Under the pieces are notes generated by a model, which did no database searches, had not been told where the DNA came from, and saw nothing but the letters and a program-made list of their open reading frames with translations. The position numbers were made by a program, and so were the translations under genes. DNA of 52,404 bases from Marinobacter xestospongiae (GTDB lineage Bacteria > Pseudomonadota > Gammaproteobacteria > Pseudomonadales > Oleiphilaceae). Where the stretch lies: positions 1 to 52,404 of the forward strand of contig NZ_JAKZAK010000026.1 of NCBI RefSeq assembly GCF_023156385.1. Reading direction: 5' to 3'. Positions 1-7,523 of the stretch are shown here, piece after piece. Positions within the stretch are counted from its first letter, which is position 1; each line of letters opens with the position of its first letter.

Positions 1-205
1 CGACGAAGAGCCTGGCAGCGTCCATCGCGATGTCGAGGTCAGTCAGCAGATTGTGTGCGAGGGGCAGGTGGCCGACGTGCGACTGGAATCCACACTGTTC
101 CAACGCTTCCCCAACCTGGAAAGCCTGCGGGTCGAGTGGGTCACCGACCAGGCCCAGGGCAGCCACCGCCTGAGCCTGGATCAGCCGGGCTTCGAGCTGC
201 CCTGA
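1..205 (+). CDS. DUF2796 (ZrgA-like) protein, 3' end only
   Basis: The open frame enters from the left edge (first full codon at base 2) and stops with TGA at 203-205, giving the last 67 residues. The tail contains LFQRFPNLESLRVEWVTD followed by QGSHRL, the ending I associate with DUF2796 proteins. In Vibrio this family is ZrgA, part of a zinc-repressed periplasmic/ABC zinc uptake system. The ABC ATPase and FtsX-type permease 600 bases downstream fit that setting. The N-terminus, signal peptide and any His-rich region lie outside the window, so the zinc role rests on family memory and neighbours. Confidence 0.7.
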   Translation, partial: DEEPGSVHRDVEVSQQIVCEGQVADVRLESTLFQRFPNLESLRVEWVTDQAQGSHRLSLDQPGFELP

Positions 206-223
206 GCAGCGCCGATACCGGTG

Positions 224-727
224 TCAGTAAAGCTCCACCGACTCGGCCTGGATGGTGTAGGAGGCGGCGGCCACGTCGTTCTCCACCCGCTCAGTACGCA
301 GGGTGCCCTCAACCCACACCGGCTCGTACAACACTTCAAGCTGGATGCCCTGAGGGTATTTGACGTGGATAATCTGGTTCGGCGGCGGTGGCGGCACATG
401 GATACAGGCGCCAAAATACGGCACCAGGAAGAATTCCAGTATGCGCATGTCGCCGGTGGTTTTCAGCGGTACCACAAACCCCGGAATACGGCCTTCGACG
501 CCATTCATCGCCGGTACTACCCGTCCGGTCATGATTTCGTCAGGCAGGCTGGCAGGACCATCGCCTTCGTGCTCCACTTCCGGCAGGTTGTTCAGCAGTG
601 CCAGATCGCTCTCCGGCATCAGTTCCAGCCAGTCGATTTCCCGTGCCGATTCATCGGCCGAGGCCGGAACCAGCCACAGCAACTGAATCAGGCACAGGGC
701 GGCAATGCCAAGCCGTTTTGCCAACAT
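224..727 (-). CDS. DUF3299 family exported protein
   Basis: The protein has 167 residues. It starts at ATG 727-725, chosen because GGGAG lies eight bases upstream; the in-frame TTG at 742 is ignored. A signal peptide is clear (MLAKRLGIAALCLIQLLWLV, then PASA before DESAREIDW). The mature part contains EIDWLELMPESDLALL near its start, then GRVVPAMNGVEGRIPGFVVP and FFLVPYFGACIHVPPPPPNQ, typical of DUF3299. The family is periplasmic or lipoprotein-like and often accompanies DUF2796 and ABC transporter genes; its biochemical function is unknown to me. The gene converges on the DUF2796 gene (18 bases apart) and diverges from the ABC ATPase gene, so it sits antisense inside an otherwise plus-strand locus. 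Confidence 0.8.
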   Translation of the reverse strand: MLAKRLGIAALCLIQLLWLVPASADESAREIDWLELMPESDLALLNNLPEVEHEGDGPASLPDEIMTGRVVPAMNGVEGRIPGFVVPLKTTGDMRILEFFLVPYFGACIHVPPPPPNQIIHVKYPQGIQLEVLYEPVWVEGTLRTERVENDVAAASYTIQAESVELY

Positions 728-813
728 GCAATATGCTCCCAATAAAGTGATGCTCCGATGCTACACCAACTCCACAACACCAGCACAGTGACTCCCGACC
801 AAGCGACGCCGAC

Positions 814-1512
814 ATGACTTTTTCCCAGACAGACCTTGAGGAGACTCCCGCCCTGCGAACCCGGGACCTCCGTTTCCGCTGGAGCCCTGCCGATCCCTGG
901 CTGGCCTTTCCGGACTTGACCCTGGCGCCCGGCACCAACCTGTTCCTGAAAGGCCCCAGTGGCAGCGGCAAGAGTACCCTGCTGAGCCTGGTGTGCGGGC
1001 TCGCCGCGCCGCAACAGGGCCGAATCGAGGTGATGGGCCAGGACCTCGGCCAGCTGTCACGGGGCGAACGGGATGCCCTGCGAGCCAATCACCTAGGGGT
1101 GATTTTTCAGCAGTTCAACCTGGTGCCCTATCTCTCGGTAACCGCCAACACCCTGCTGCCCTGCCGGCTCTCCGCAGGCCGTCGCGACCGCACCGAACCC
1201 GCGCCGGACGCGGAGGCAAAGCGGCTGCTGAGTGCCCTGGCGGTGCCGTCACGGCTGTGGTCCAAACCCGTCACTCAACTCAGCGTCGGCCAGCAGCAGC
1301 GGGTGGCGGCGGCACGGGCACTGATCGGAGCGCCCCGGCTGATCCTGGCGGACGAACCCACCTCGGCACTGGACCGGGAGAACAGAGACCGCTTTCTGGA
1401 GTTGCTGCTGACCCTGGCCGGGGAGCGCCGGACCTCGGTACTGTTCGTCAGCCACGATGACACCCTGGCCCGCCACTTTGACCACCTGATCACCCTGGGA
1501 GATCCCGCATGA
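814..1512 (+). CDS. ABC transporter ATP-binding protein (LolD/MacB type)
   Basis: This 232-residue nucleotide-binding subunit has Walker A GPSGSGKST (residues 47-55), Q-loop region VIFQQFNLVP (97-106), signature LSVGQQQRV (156-164) and Walker B LILADEP (177-183) followed by a D-loop SALD. It is the LolD/MacB/FtsE type that drives mechanotransmission rather than classical import. The stop codon overlaps the start of the permease gene by four bases (ATGA), so the two are translationally coupled. Beside DUF2796 and DUF3299 it probably corresponds to the ATPase of a Zrg-like zinc uptake system; the substrate is inferred from neighbours only. Confidence 0.9.
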   Translation: MTFSQTDLEETPALRTRDLRFRWSPADPWLAFPDLTLAPGTNLFLKGPSGSGKSTLLSLVCGLAAPQQGRIEVMGQDLGQLSRGERDALRANHLGVIFQQFNLVPYLSVTANTLLPCRLSAGRRDRTEPAPDAEAKRLLSALAVPSRLWSKPVTQLSVGQQQRVAAARALIGAPRLILADEPTSALDRENRDRFLELLLTLAGERRTSVLFVSHDDTLARHFDHLITLGDPA

Positions 1513-2789
1513 GCCCGCGTCTGCCATTGTCGCTCGCCCTGGCACTGGCCAGCATCTGGCATCGCCGGGGCATACTCAGTCTGGTGACCCTGACACTGAC
1601 CCTCAGCATCATGCTGTTGCTGGGCATTCAGTACCTGCGCACAGAGGTGCGCCAGTCTTTCACCAGCACCATCGCCGGCACCGACCTGATCGTCGGCGCC
1701 CGCAGCGGCCAGCTCAACCTGCTGCTGTACTCGGTGTTCCACATCGGTGATGCCACCAACAACATCCGCTGGTCCAGCTACCAGCAACTCCGGGACGACC
1801 CGCGCATCGACTGGCTGGTGCCACTGTCCCTCGGCGACAGCTACCGCGGCTTCCGGGTGGTGGGGACCGATCAGGGCATGCCCGAACACTTCCGCTATGG
1901 CGACGACCAGTCACTGGCGCTGGCCCAGGGACGCTGGTTTGACGATCTGTTCGACGTGGTGCTGGGGGCCGAGGTGGCGCGCCGCTTCCAGCACCGGCTG
2001 GAAGATGAACTGGTACTGGCCCATGGCGGTGGCAGCACCAGCTTCCTTCGCCATGACCAGACCCCCTTCACCGTCAGCGGCATCCTGGCGCCCACCGGCA
2101 CGCCGGTGGATCGGGCGGTCTACATCAGCCTGGCCGGACTGGAGGCCATTCATATCGGCTGGGAATCCGGCGTGCCATTGCCTGGGCGCACCGTCAGCGC
2201 CGATGTGGCGCGGCAACGGGATCTGTCACCTAAGGCCATTACCGCCGCCCTGGTTGGTATTGAGCGCAAAGTGCTGACTTTTCAGGTACAGCGCCAGATC
2301 AACCAGTTCCAGGGGGAACCGCTGACGGCCATTCTGCCCGGCGTGGCCCTGAGCGAACTGTGGCGACTGATGGGCCAGTTCGAGCGCACCCTGCTGGGCA
2401 TCACCGGTTTTGTGGTGATCACCAGCCTGATCGGGCTGACCGCGGTGCTGCTGACCCTGCAGGTGCATCGCCGCCAGGAGATCGCCATCCTGCGGGCAAC
2501 CGGCGCGTCACCGCTGCTGATTGCCCGCCTGTACCTGATCGAATGCGGCCTGCTGGCAATGCTGTCCTGTGTGCTTGCGGTGGCTCTGGGCGCCGGTCTG
2601 TTGGCCATGCTGGGGCCGTGGCTGCTGGAGCATTACGGCCTGCAGATCCGCCTGCGCGCCCTGGACCGCATGGAATGGCTGATTCTCGCCAGTGTGCCGC
2701 TGGCGGCCATGGCGGTGGCACTGATTCCCGCCCTGCGGGGCTGGTGGCAGGGACGCAGGCCACAGTTTGGGACCGCGTCGACGGAATAA
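1509..2789 (+). CDS. ABC transporter permease, FtsX/MacB family
   Basis: This 426-residue membrane protein has MacB-like topology. There is one N-terminal membrane helix (about residues 18-38, LSLVTLTLTLSIMLLLGIQY), a long periplasmic domain (about 40-285), then three helices near the C-terminus. The segment QEIAILRATGASPLLI after the second helix is the usual FtsX/MacB signature. The gene starts inside the stop of the ATPase gene (ATGA). MacB-type permeases move or release substrates from the outer leaflet or periplasm. Here the partner is likely the DUF2796 protein. No hairpin with a T-run follows the stop. Confidence 0.88.
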   Translation: MSPRLPLSLALALASIWHRRGILSLVTLTLTLSIMLLLGIQYLRTEVRQSFTSTIAGTDLIVGARSGQLNLLLYSVFHIGDATNNIRWSSYQQLRDDPRIDWLVPLSLGDSYRGFRVVGTDQGMPEHFRYGDDQSLALAQGRWFDDLFDVVLGAEVARRFQHRLEDELVLAHGGGSTSFLRHDQTPFTVSGILAPTGTPVDRAVYISLAGLEAIHIGWESGVPLPGRTVSADVARQRDLSPKAITAALVGIERKVLTFQVQRQINQFQGEPLTAILPGVALSELWRLMGQFERTLLGITGFVVITSLIGLTAVLLTLQVHRRQEIAILRATGASPLLIARLYLIECGLLAMLSCVLAVALGAGLLAMLGPWLLEHYGLQIRLRALDRMEWLILASVPLAAMAVALIPALRGWWQGRRPQFGTASTE

Positions 2790-2801
2790 CATCCCTGTAA
2801 A

Positions 2802-2830
2802 TTGACCGGGTTAGAGTCCATACTTATAGT
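2802..2830 (+). promoter_or_regulatory. Sigma-70 promoter of the zapA operon
   Basis: TTGACC at 2802-2807 and TATAGT at 2825-2830 are separated by exactly 17 bases. The predicted transcript starts near 2838, about 110 bases before the first gene. The leader contains a GC-rich perfect stem, CCCCGGCC at 2871-2878 pairing with GGCCGGGG at 2884-2891, with no T-run behind it. Confidence 0.7.
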
Positions 2831-2947
2831 TACTGGGCCCCTGTCAGGTGGCGGGAACAGCCCCACGCTGCCCCGGCCCGGCTGGCCGGGGTTCTCGCAC
2901 CACCGATCTTTTCAACCCGACCTTTCAACCGGTACCTTGGACACGCC

Positions 2948-3154
2948 ATGGAACAGTCCGAATTGCAGGCATTAGCGGACAAGCTCGACAGGCTGATCGA
3001 ACGCTGTAACAAACTGGAGCAGGACAACGCCGCAATGCGGGCGCAACAGGAAGACTGGCAGCGGGAACGTGCCCAGCTGATCCAGAAGAACGACCTTGCC
3101 AAGAACAAGGTGGAAGCCATGATCGGCCGTCTCAGGGCCCTGGAGCAGCACTGA
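2948..3154 (+). CDS. TIGR02449-family coiled-coil protein
   Basis: This 68-residue protein is almost entirely charged helix. It opens MEQSELQALADKLDRLIERC, continues with KLEQDNAAMRAQQ and ends GRLRALEQH, a leucine heptad pattern predicting a coiled coil. Small proteins of this TIGR02449 type sit directly upstream of zapA in many gammaproteobacteria, and they resemble ZapB-like division factors in size and composition. The stop TGA shares a base with the zapA start ATG at 3154, so the pair is coupled. A role in Z-ring assembly is an inference from the position. Confidence 0.85.
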   Translation: MEQSELQALADKLDRLIERCNKLEQDNAAMRAQQEDWQRERAQLIQKNDLAKNKVEAMIGRLRALEQH

Positions 3155-3444
3155 TGTCAGATACCGCCACCACGGTTGAAGTCAAAATTCTCGACAAGGA
3201 GTACCTGGTCGCCTGCCCCGAGGAGCAGCGTCAGGCACTGATGGAAGCCGCCGGCCACCTGGATCGCAAGATGCGGGAAATCCGCAGCAGTGGCAAGGTC
3301 TTCGGCACCGAGCGCATTGCCGTCATGGCCGCCCTCAACATCACCCACGAGCTGCTGCACCATGACAGCCTGTCCGACGCCTCCAGTCGTATCCTCGAGG
3401 CCATGAGCGACAAGCTGGACGAGGCCCTGTCTCCCGCTGAGTAG
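3154..3444 (+). CDS. zapA: Cell division protein ZapA
   Basis: ZapA cross-links FtsZ filaments at midcell. This 96-residue protein shows the family pattern: VEVKILDKEYLVACPEEQ near the start (globular head, about residues 8-30), LDRKMREIRSSGKVFGTERI, then AVMAALNITHELL leading into the C-terminal helix that forms the tetrameric coiled coil. Length matches the usual 100-110 residues. It overlaps its upstream neighbour by one base and is followed by the 6S RNA gene, the standard gammaproteobacterial order zapA-ssrS-fau, here interrupted by a PEP-CTERM gene before fau. Confidence 0.93.
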   Translation: MSDTATTVEVKILDKEYLVACPEEQRQALMEAAGHLDRKMREIRSSGKVFGTERIAVMAALNITHELLHHDSLSDASSRILEAMSDKLDEALSPAE

Positions 3445-3473
3445 TTGATTCAGCGGCACCGTTAAAATCCGGT

Positions 3474-3504
3474 TTGCAATCGCCCCCGGTGATCACTCTA
3501 TAAT
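3474..3504 (+). promoter_or_regulatory. Promoter of the 6S RNA gene
   Basis: A consensus TATAAT lies at 3499-3504, with the closest -35 candidate TTGCAA at 3474-3479 (spacer 19, slightly long). The start of the conserved 6S RNA structure follows at about 3511, the right distance for the transcription start. The promoter lies just past the zapA stop. Confidence 0.65.
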
Positions 3505-3510
3505 AGGCCA

Positions 3511-3688
3511 ACTTCCTGGGTTGTTCGCTGGTCGGATACGTCCTCGAGCCGATGCGCACTACCCAGGCGGCCACTTCAGGGCATTGTGAGCATGTCCCCT
3601 GCGGGGGAAAGCCTAATATGTCACAGCGGCCGCCGACCTTGAACCTTGGGTTCAAGGGCCACATCCGATAACGGCAACCCGGGAAGCT
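3511..3688 (+). ncRNA. ssrS: 6S RNA
   Basis: 6S RNA mimics an open promoter and sequesters sigma-70 RNA polymerase in stationary phase. The closing stem is visible: TTCCTGGGTTG near 3513 pairs with CAACCCGGGAAG near 3675-3686. The hallmark CCTTGAACC followed by TTGGGTTCAAGGG is present at about 3639-3660, and GTGAGCATG in the central region matches the E. coli molecule. The length of about 178 bases and the position after zapA agree. Exact ends are estimated from the terminal stem; 5' and 3' processing could shift them a few bases. Confidence 0.92.
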
Positions 3689-3981
3689 TTTCTCCCCTCA
3701 TCTCGCAGTAACCCTCCTCAACCGCACTCGCCAGCAGCGCCGGCCACCTGGGCCATAGGCAGACAGCCCATCAACTGTTTCCAGTGGATTACAGCGCTCA
3801 CCCCGAGCTGTCGACATGCTTTACAGATAACGCAGCCTGGCCACCGCCACTTAAACACAACGCAATGATTTAATTGACGTATAGCCATGTAGGTTCGCTT
3901 CTTGCCTATTGCACACTGCAATCAATAATGACCAGCCACCCTGACCGGCTGCGATCAAACGACTACATGGAGTGCATCCCA
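3689..3981 (+). other. Intergenic region before the PEP-CTERM gene
   Basis: No convincing gene is present. The stretch after about 3850 is AT-richer and contains a perfect inverted repeat, ATTGCA (3908-3913), CAC, TGCAAT (3917-3922), 60 bases upstream of the PEP-CTERM start. It could be an operator, but I cannot assign a regulator. No well-spaced sigma-70 promoter is obvious. Confidence 0.4.
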
Positions 3982-4671
3982 ATGACAGTGAAACAGTCCC
4001 TGCTCGGCTTCGCCGTTCTCGCCGCCAGTTCCACCGCCCTGGCTGTGCCGGTTACCACCAACTACACCGCCGGCACCGCTTACACCACCACCGGTCTGTC
4101 CAGCTTTTCCACCGGTGCTAACGACATGGAAGGCCTGAGCATTACCGCCCAGTTCAGTAATGGCACCACCGATACCGCCGCCCTCAACGGCAGCGGCAGC
4201 GCCAACGGCGCGGGCTGGTCGGTCTCTTTCAGCGGCGCCACCACCTTCAACCAACCGTGGACCGTCAACGCCAGCAACACCTCTGGCTCACTGATCGAAC
4301 AGCTGATTTTCAGCGGCTCCAGCGGCGATACCGTTTTTGACGTACTCGGCGGTGGCGAGTACACCCCGGGCTCAGCCAATGGCCGTGCCATCGACAACGC
4401 CAGCTACAGCGGCAGCACCGTCAGCGACGTAGTTGCCACCTACACCAACCAGGTGTCACTGAACGGCACCTTCTTTGGTGACCTGTACGAAACCCTGATC
4501 CTCAGCTTCAACCAGGGCCTGGCCAGTAACGACAGCTTCTCCTTCGTGACTGACACCGACAACTCCGCCATCGAAGGCGACATCCGCGTCGACGTTCCGG
4601 AGCCCGGCACCCTGGCCCTGCTGGGTCTCGGTCTGGTAGGCCTGACCGCCGCTCGCAAGCGCTCAGCCTGA
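3982..4671 (+). CDS. PEP-CTERM sorting domain protein
   Basis: The protein has 229 residues from ATG 3982, chosen because GGAG lies nine bases upstream and a signal peptide follows (MTVKQSLLGFAVLAASSTAL then AVPVTTNY). The body is rich in Thr, Ser, Asn and Gly with almost no Lys or Cys, like an extracellular beta-structured protein. The C-terminus VPEPGTLALLGLGLVGLTAA then RKRSA is a complete PEP-CTERM signal: VPEP motif, hydrophobic helix, basic tail. Such proteins are processed by exosortase EpsH-type enzymes and exported to the surface or matrix. No exosortase is encoded in this window. Its place between ssrS and fau is unusual and suggests insertion. Confidence 0.88.
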   Translation: MTVKQSLLGFAVLAASSTALAVPVTTNYTAGTAYTTTGLSSFSTGANDMEGLSITAQFSNGTTDTAALNGSGSANGAGWSVSFSGATTFNQPWTVNASNTSGSLIEQLIFSGSSGDTVFDVLGGGEYTPGSANGRAIDNASYSGSTVSDVVATYTNQVSLNGTFFGDLYETLILSFNQGLASNDSFSFVTDTDNSAIEGDIRVDVPEPGTLALLGLGLVGLTAARKRSA

Positions 4672-4678
4672 ATCCCCG

Positions 4679-4706
4679 GCCGGCCACTCACCGTGGCCGG
4701 CTTTTT
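4679..4706 (+). terminator. Rho-independent terminator of the PEP-CTERM gene
   Basis: A perfect nine-base stem (GCCGGCCAC at 4679-4687, GTGGCCGGC at 4693-4701) with a five-base loop is followed by TTTTTG. It lies eight bases past the stop codon, so the PEP-CTERM gene is probably its own transcription unit. Confidence 0.9.
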
Positions 4707-4809
4707 GTTTCTCATCCCACTGGACGCCCAACCTTCCTCATTCGTATCCTGAGCACCCCTGCCGGTCCCGCGCCGAGCCTCCTCCAGCCACAGGATATGC
4801 CACCACGTT

Positions 4810-5436
4810 ATGCGTCTTCCGCTTGCTGCCCCGTTTGAACCACACCCGGAACAGTCATCACGTCACCAGATTCGCAAGGCCCTGCGCCGGCGACGCCGCT
4901 CCCTGTCCCGGCACCAGCAGCGACAGGCCGCTAGCGCCCTCGCCCAACGCCTGATGGCCAGTCCGGCGCTGTACCGGGCCAGGCACATCGGCATCTACCT
5001 CGCCAATGACGGTGAGATCGACCCCGCCCCCTACGTGACCGCCGCCCGGCAAAGGGGGGTTCAGTTCTACCTGCCGGTGCTACACCGCTTTCGCGATGGC
5101 CACATGGAATTTGTCCCGTACAACGAAACCACGCCGCTACAGCCGAACCGTTTTGGCATCCCGGAACCGGTGTTTAACGGTGGCCACGGGCGCCCGACCT
5201 GGGCGCTGGACGCGGTACTGATGCCGCTGGTGGGGTTCGATCTGGAAGGTGGACGTCTGGGGATGGGAGGAGGTTTCTACGACCGGACGTTTGAGTTTGT
5301 CCGCCAGACGCCAAGGCTGGCGCCCAAGTTGATTGGCCTGGCCCATGAGATACAACGGGTGGTGCGGCTGCCGATTGAGCCCTGGGACATCCCGCTTGAT
5401 GGCATTGTCACGGATCAGTGCCGCTACCGGGTCTGA
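4810..5436 (+). CDS. fau: 5-formyltetrahydrofolate cyclo-ligase
   Basis: This enzyme converts 5-formyl-THF to 5,10-methenyl-THF with ATP. The 208-residue protein has the basic N-terminal region RKALRRRRRSLSRHQQR (about 22-38) that contributes to ATP binding, GIYLANDGEIDPAPYV, and the strongly conserved VLMPLVGFDLEGGRLGMGGG followed by FYDRTF (about 137-162). It ends with PLDGIVTDQCRYRV, as expected for the family (E. coli 182 residues; the extra length here is N-terminal). Linkage to zapA and 6S RNA is ancestral. A shorter start further in cannot be excluded. Confidence 0.92.
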   Translation: MRLPLAAPFEPHPEQSSRHQIRKALRRRRRSLSRHQQRQAASALAQRLMASPALYRARHIGIYLANDGEIDPAPYVTAARQRGVQFYLPVLHRFRDGHMEFVPYNETTPLQPNRFGIPEPVFNGGHGRPTWALDAVLMPLVGFDLEGGRLGMGGGFYDRTFEFVRQTPRLAPKLIGLAHEIQRVVRLPIEPWDIPLDGIVTDQCRYRV

Positions 5437-5570
5437 GCCTCGCTGGCGGGCTCCCCGGCGTCAGGCCGTTTTCCCTGCTCGGAGGCCTGCAGGGAGGCGA
5501 AACCGGTAATGGCGAGCCCGATGGCGAAGATCAGGACAATGGTCCGGATCATATCTGGCTTGCGATGCAT
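5424..5570 (-). CDS. Small single-pass membrane protein, hypothetical
   Basis: An unlisted short frame of 48 residues starts at ATG 5570-5568, with GGAG about ten bases upstream, and stops with TAG at 5426-5424, overlapping the 3' end of fau by 13 bases. The sequence MHRKPDMIRTIVLIFAIGLA then ITGFASLQAS and a hydrophilic tail EQGKRPDAGEPASEAQTR reads as one membrane helix, or an uncleaved signal, with positive charges on the cytoplasmic side and an acidic exterior tail. I do not recognise a family. The start could instead be the Met at residue 7. Evidence is the ribosome binding site and membrane-protein-like composition only. Confidence 0.5.
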   Translation of the reverse strand: MHRKPDMIRTIVLIFAIGLAITGFASLQASEQGKRPDAGEPASEAQTR

Positions 5571-5811
5571 GAGGTGTGCTCTCCGTTCGCGCAGTAGCTT
5601 GCGCCAACCACGTCCGGGACCACGCTGCCCCGGACGTCTGATGTGTCGTCACCGCTTGCAACCAGAGTTGAATGAGCCGAAACAGCCCTTGGATAAAGCG
5701 TGAAAATCAAGCGGTAAAACGAACTTTGCAGAATCTACCGGAAGATTATCACGCATCTGACAACTTACAATTTATTACGAATTAACATTTATTAATGTAC
5801 TACCGGTTAGC

Positions 5812-7344
5812 TCAGGAGGAGCCGTTACCGGCGCCCAGAAACAGCCGATAGGCCTCATTATCGGTCATGTCCTGAAAGCGGAAGCCGACCTTGTCGAGCA
5901 TGGCCTGAAACGCCTCGGTATCGCCCTCATCCACCTGCGCCCCCATGAGCACACGGCTGTACGCGGCGCCATGATTGCGGTAGTGGAACATGGAGATGTT
6001 CCAGCGGGTGCCCAGTGACATCAGGAACTTCAGCAGCGCCCCCGGACGCTCAGGAAACTCGAACTGGTAGACACGCTCGTTGCTGACACTGGGAGCATGG
6101 CCGCCAACCATGTGGCGGATGTGCTGCTTGGCCAGATCGGAATCGGTCAGGTCCACCACACCGTAGCCGTTCTCCCGCAGCTCCTGCACCAGCTCATCCC
6201 GGCCCAGGCCGCCTTGCTGGATCTGGATGCCGACAAAAATACAGGCCTCGTCGGCATTGGCGTAGCGGTAGTTGAACTCGGTGATGCTGCGCTTGTGCAA
6301 CGCCTTGATAAAACTCTTGAAAGCTCCCGGGCGTTCGGGAATGGTGACCGCCAGGATGGCCTCCCGCTTTTCACCAATCTCCGTGCGCTCAGACACATAG
6401 CGCAAGCGATCAAAGTTCATGTTGGCGCCACTGAGGACCCCCGCCAGGTTTTCACCCTCAATCTGCTCCCGCTCGATGTACTTCTTGATACCGGCCACCG
6501 CCAGCGCCCCAGCAGGCTCGGTGATGGAACGGGTATCGTCAAAGACGTCCTTGATGGCGGCACAGATTTCGTCGGTGGAGACGGTGATGACCTCATCCAC
6601 GGTGTCCTTGCAGATCTCCCAGGGGTGCTTGCCGATGCGCTTGACCGCCACCCCATCGGCGAAGATTCCCACCTCATCCAGAGTCACCCGCTCGCCGGCC
6701 GCCAACGCCGCCTGAAGGCAGTTGGAATCCTCCGGCTCGACACCGATCACCCGGATTTCCGGGCGCAGGTACTTGATGTAGGCAGCCATCCCGGCAACCA
6801 GACCGCCACCCCCGACCGGGATGAACACCGCATGCAGGGGCTGGGAGAACTGCCACATCAGCTCCATCGCCACGGTCCCCTGGCCGGCAATCACGTCGGG
6901 ATCATCAAACGGCGGAATGTAAGTCAGCCCCTGCTTCTCCACCAGTTCCGCAGCGTGGGCCGCGGCTTCATCGTAGGCGTCGCCACGCAGCACCACTTTG
7001 GCGCCGTGATTGCGTACCGACCGCACCTTGATCTCCGGCGTGGTCTGGGGCATCACGATCACCGCCTTGATGCCCAACTGCTTGGCCGCCAGCGCGACAC
7101 CCTGGGCGTGGTTGCCCGCTGACGCGCAGATCACGCCCTTGGCTTTCTGCTCTTCGGAGAGTTGGGCAATGCGGTTATAGGCCCCCCGAATCTTGAAAGA
7201 GAATACCGGCTGCAGATCTTCACGCTTGAGAATAATCCGGTTTTCGAAACGACGGGACAGGTTGCGGGCTTCGGTCAGGGGCGTTTCGATCGCCACGTCA
7301 TAGACGCGGGCATCCAGGATTTTTTTGATGTAGCGTTGCGGCAT
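5812..7344 (-). CDS. ilvA: Threonine ammonia-lyase, biosynthetic
   Basis: IlvA is the PLP enzyme that converts threonine to 2-oxobutanoate, the first step of isoleucine synthesis. The protein has 510 residues from ATG 7344; the longer upstream frame is not conserved. The PLP lysine is K51 in FSFKIRGAYN. The glycine-rich phosphate loop is PVGGGGLVAG, and SAGNHAQGVA is the conserved substrate/cofactor segment. Two C-terminal ACT-like regulatory domains are visible, starting AVTIPERPGAFKSF and FEFPERPGALLKF, so feedback inhibition by isoleucine is expected. Length matches E. coli IlvA (514). It is divergent from rpiA with a 179-base shared upstream region. No leader peptide or attenuator is obvious there. 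Confidence 0.96.
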   Translation of the reverse strand: MPQRYIKKILDARVYDVAIETPLTEARNLSRRFENRIILKREDLQPVFSFKIRGAYNRIAQLSEEQKAKGVICASAGNHAQGVALAAKQLGIKAVIVMPQTTPEIKVRSVRNHGAKVVLRGDAYDEAAAHAAELVEKQGLTYIPPFDDPDVIAGQGTVAMELMWQFSQPLHAVFIPVGGGGLVAGMAAYIKYLRPEIRVIGVEPEDSNCLQAALAAGERVTLDEVGIFADGVAVKRIGKHPWEICKDTVDEVITVSTDEICAAIKDVFDDTRSITEPAGALAVAGIKKYIEREQIEGENLAGVLSGANMNFDRLRYVSERTEIGEKREAILAVTIPERPGAFKSFIKALHKRSITEFNYRYANADEACIFVGIQIQQGGLGRDELVQELRENGYGVVDLTDSDLAKQHIRHMVGGHAPSVSNERVYQFEFPERPGALLKFLMSLGTRWNISMFHYRNHGAAYSRVLMGAQVDEGDTEAFQAMLDKVGFRFQDMTDNEAYRLFLGAGNGSS

Positions 7345-7479
7345 AATCTCTGATTCCGTAAATAAGGCCAAAACCGGCGCTGTCGACGGACGGCGGCAAG
7401 CGACTGTTTCGCGCAAGGAAAAACCCACAGTGTAGAAAGTTTCCCGGGGCCACGTCTATAACCCCTCCAGGCTGGCGGC

Positions 7480-7485
7480 TATAAT
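7480..7485 (+). promoter_or_regulatory. Probable -10 box for rpiA
   Basis: A consensus TATAAT lies 38 bases before the rpiA start. At 17 bases upstream the hexamer is TATAAC, a poor -35, so promoter strength may depend on an activator or upstream contacts. Confidence 0.5.
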
Positions 7486-7523
7486 AGCGGCAATTTTCGC
7501 CACCGACGTACCCGGAGCCCAGC

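Noticed and set aside
3718..3921. 67-codon minus-strand frame between 6S RNA and the PEP-CTERM gene
   Set aside because: No ribosome binding site, no recognisable domain, and unusual Cys/Trp composition; likely chance.
5461..5661. 66-codon minus-strand frame downstream of fau
   Set aside because: It is out of frame with the better-supported 48-residue membrane peptide and lacks a start signal.
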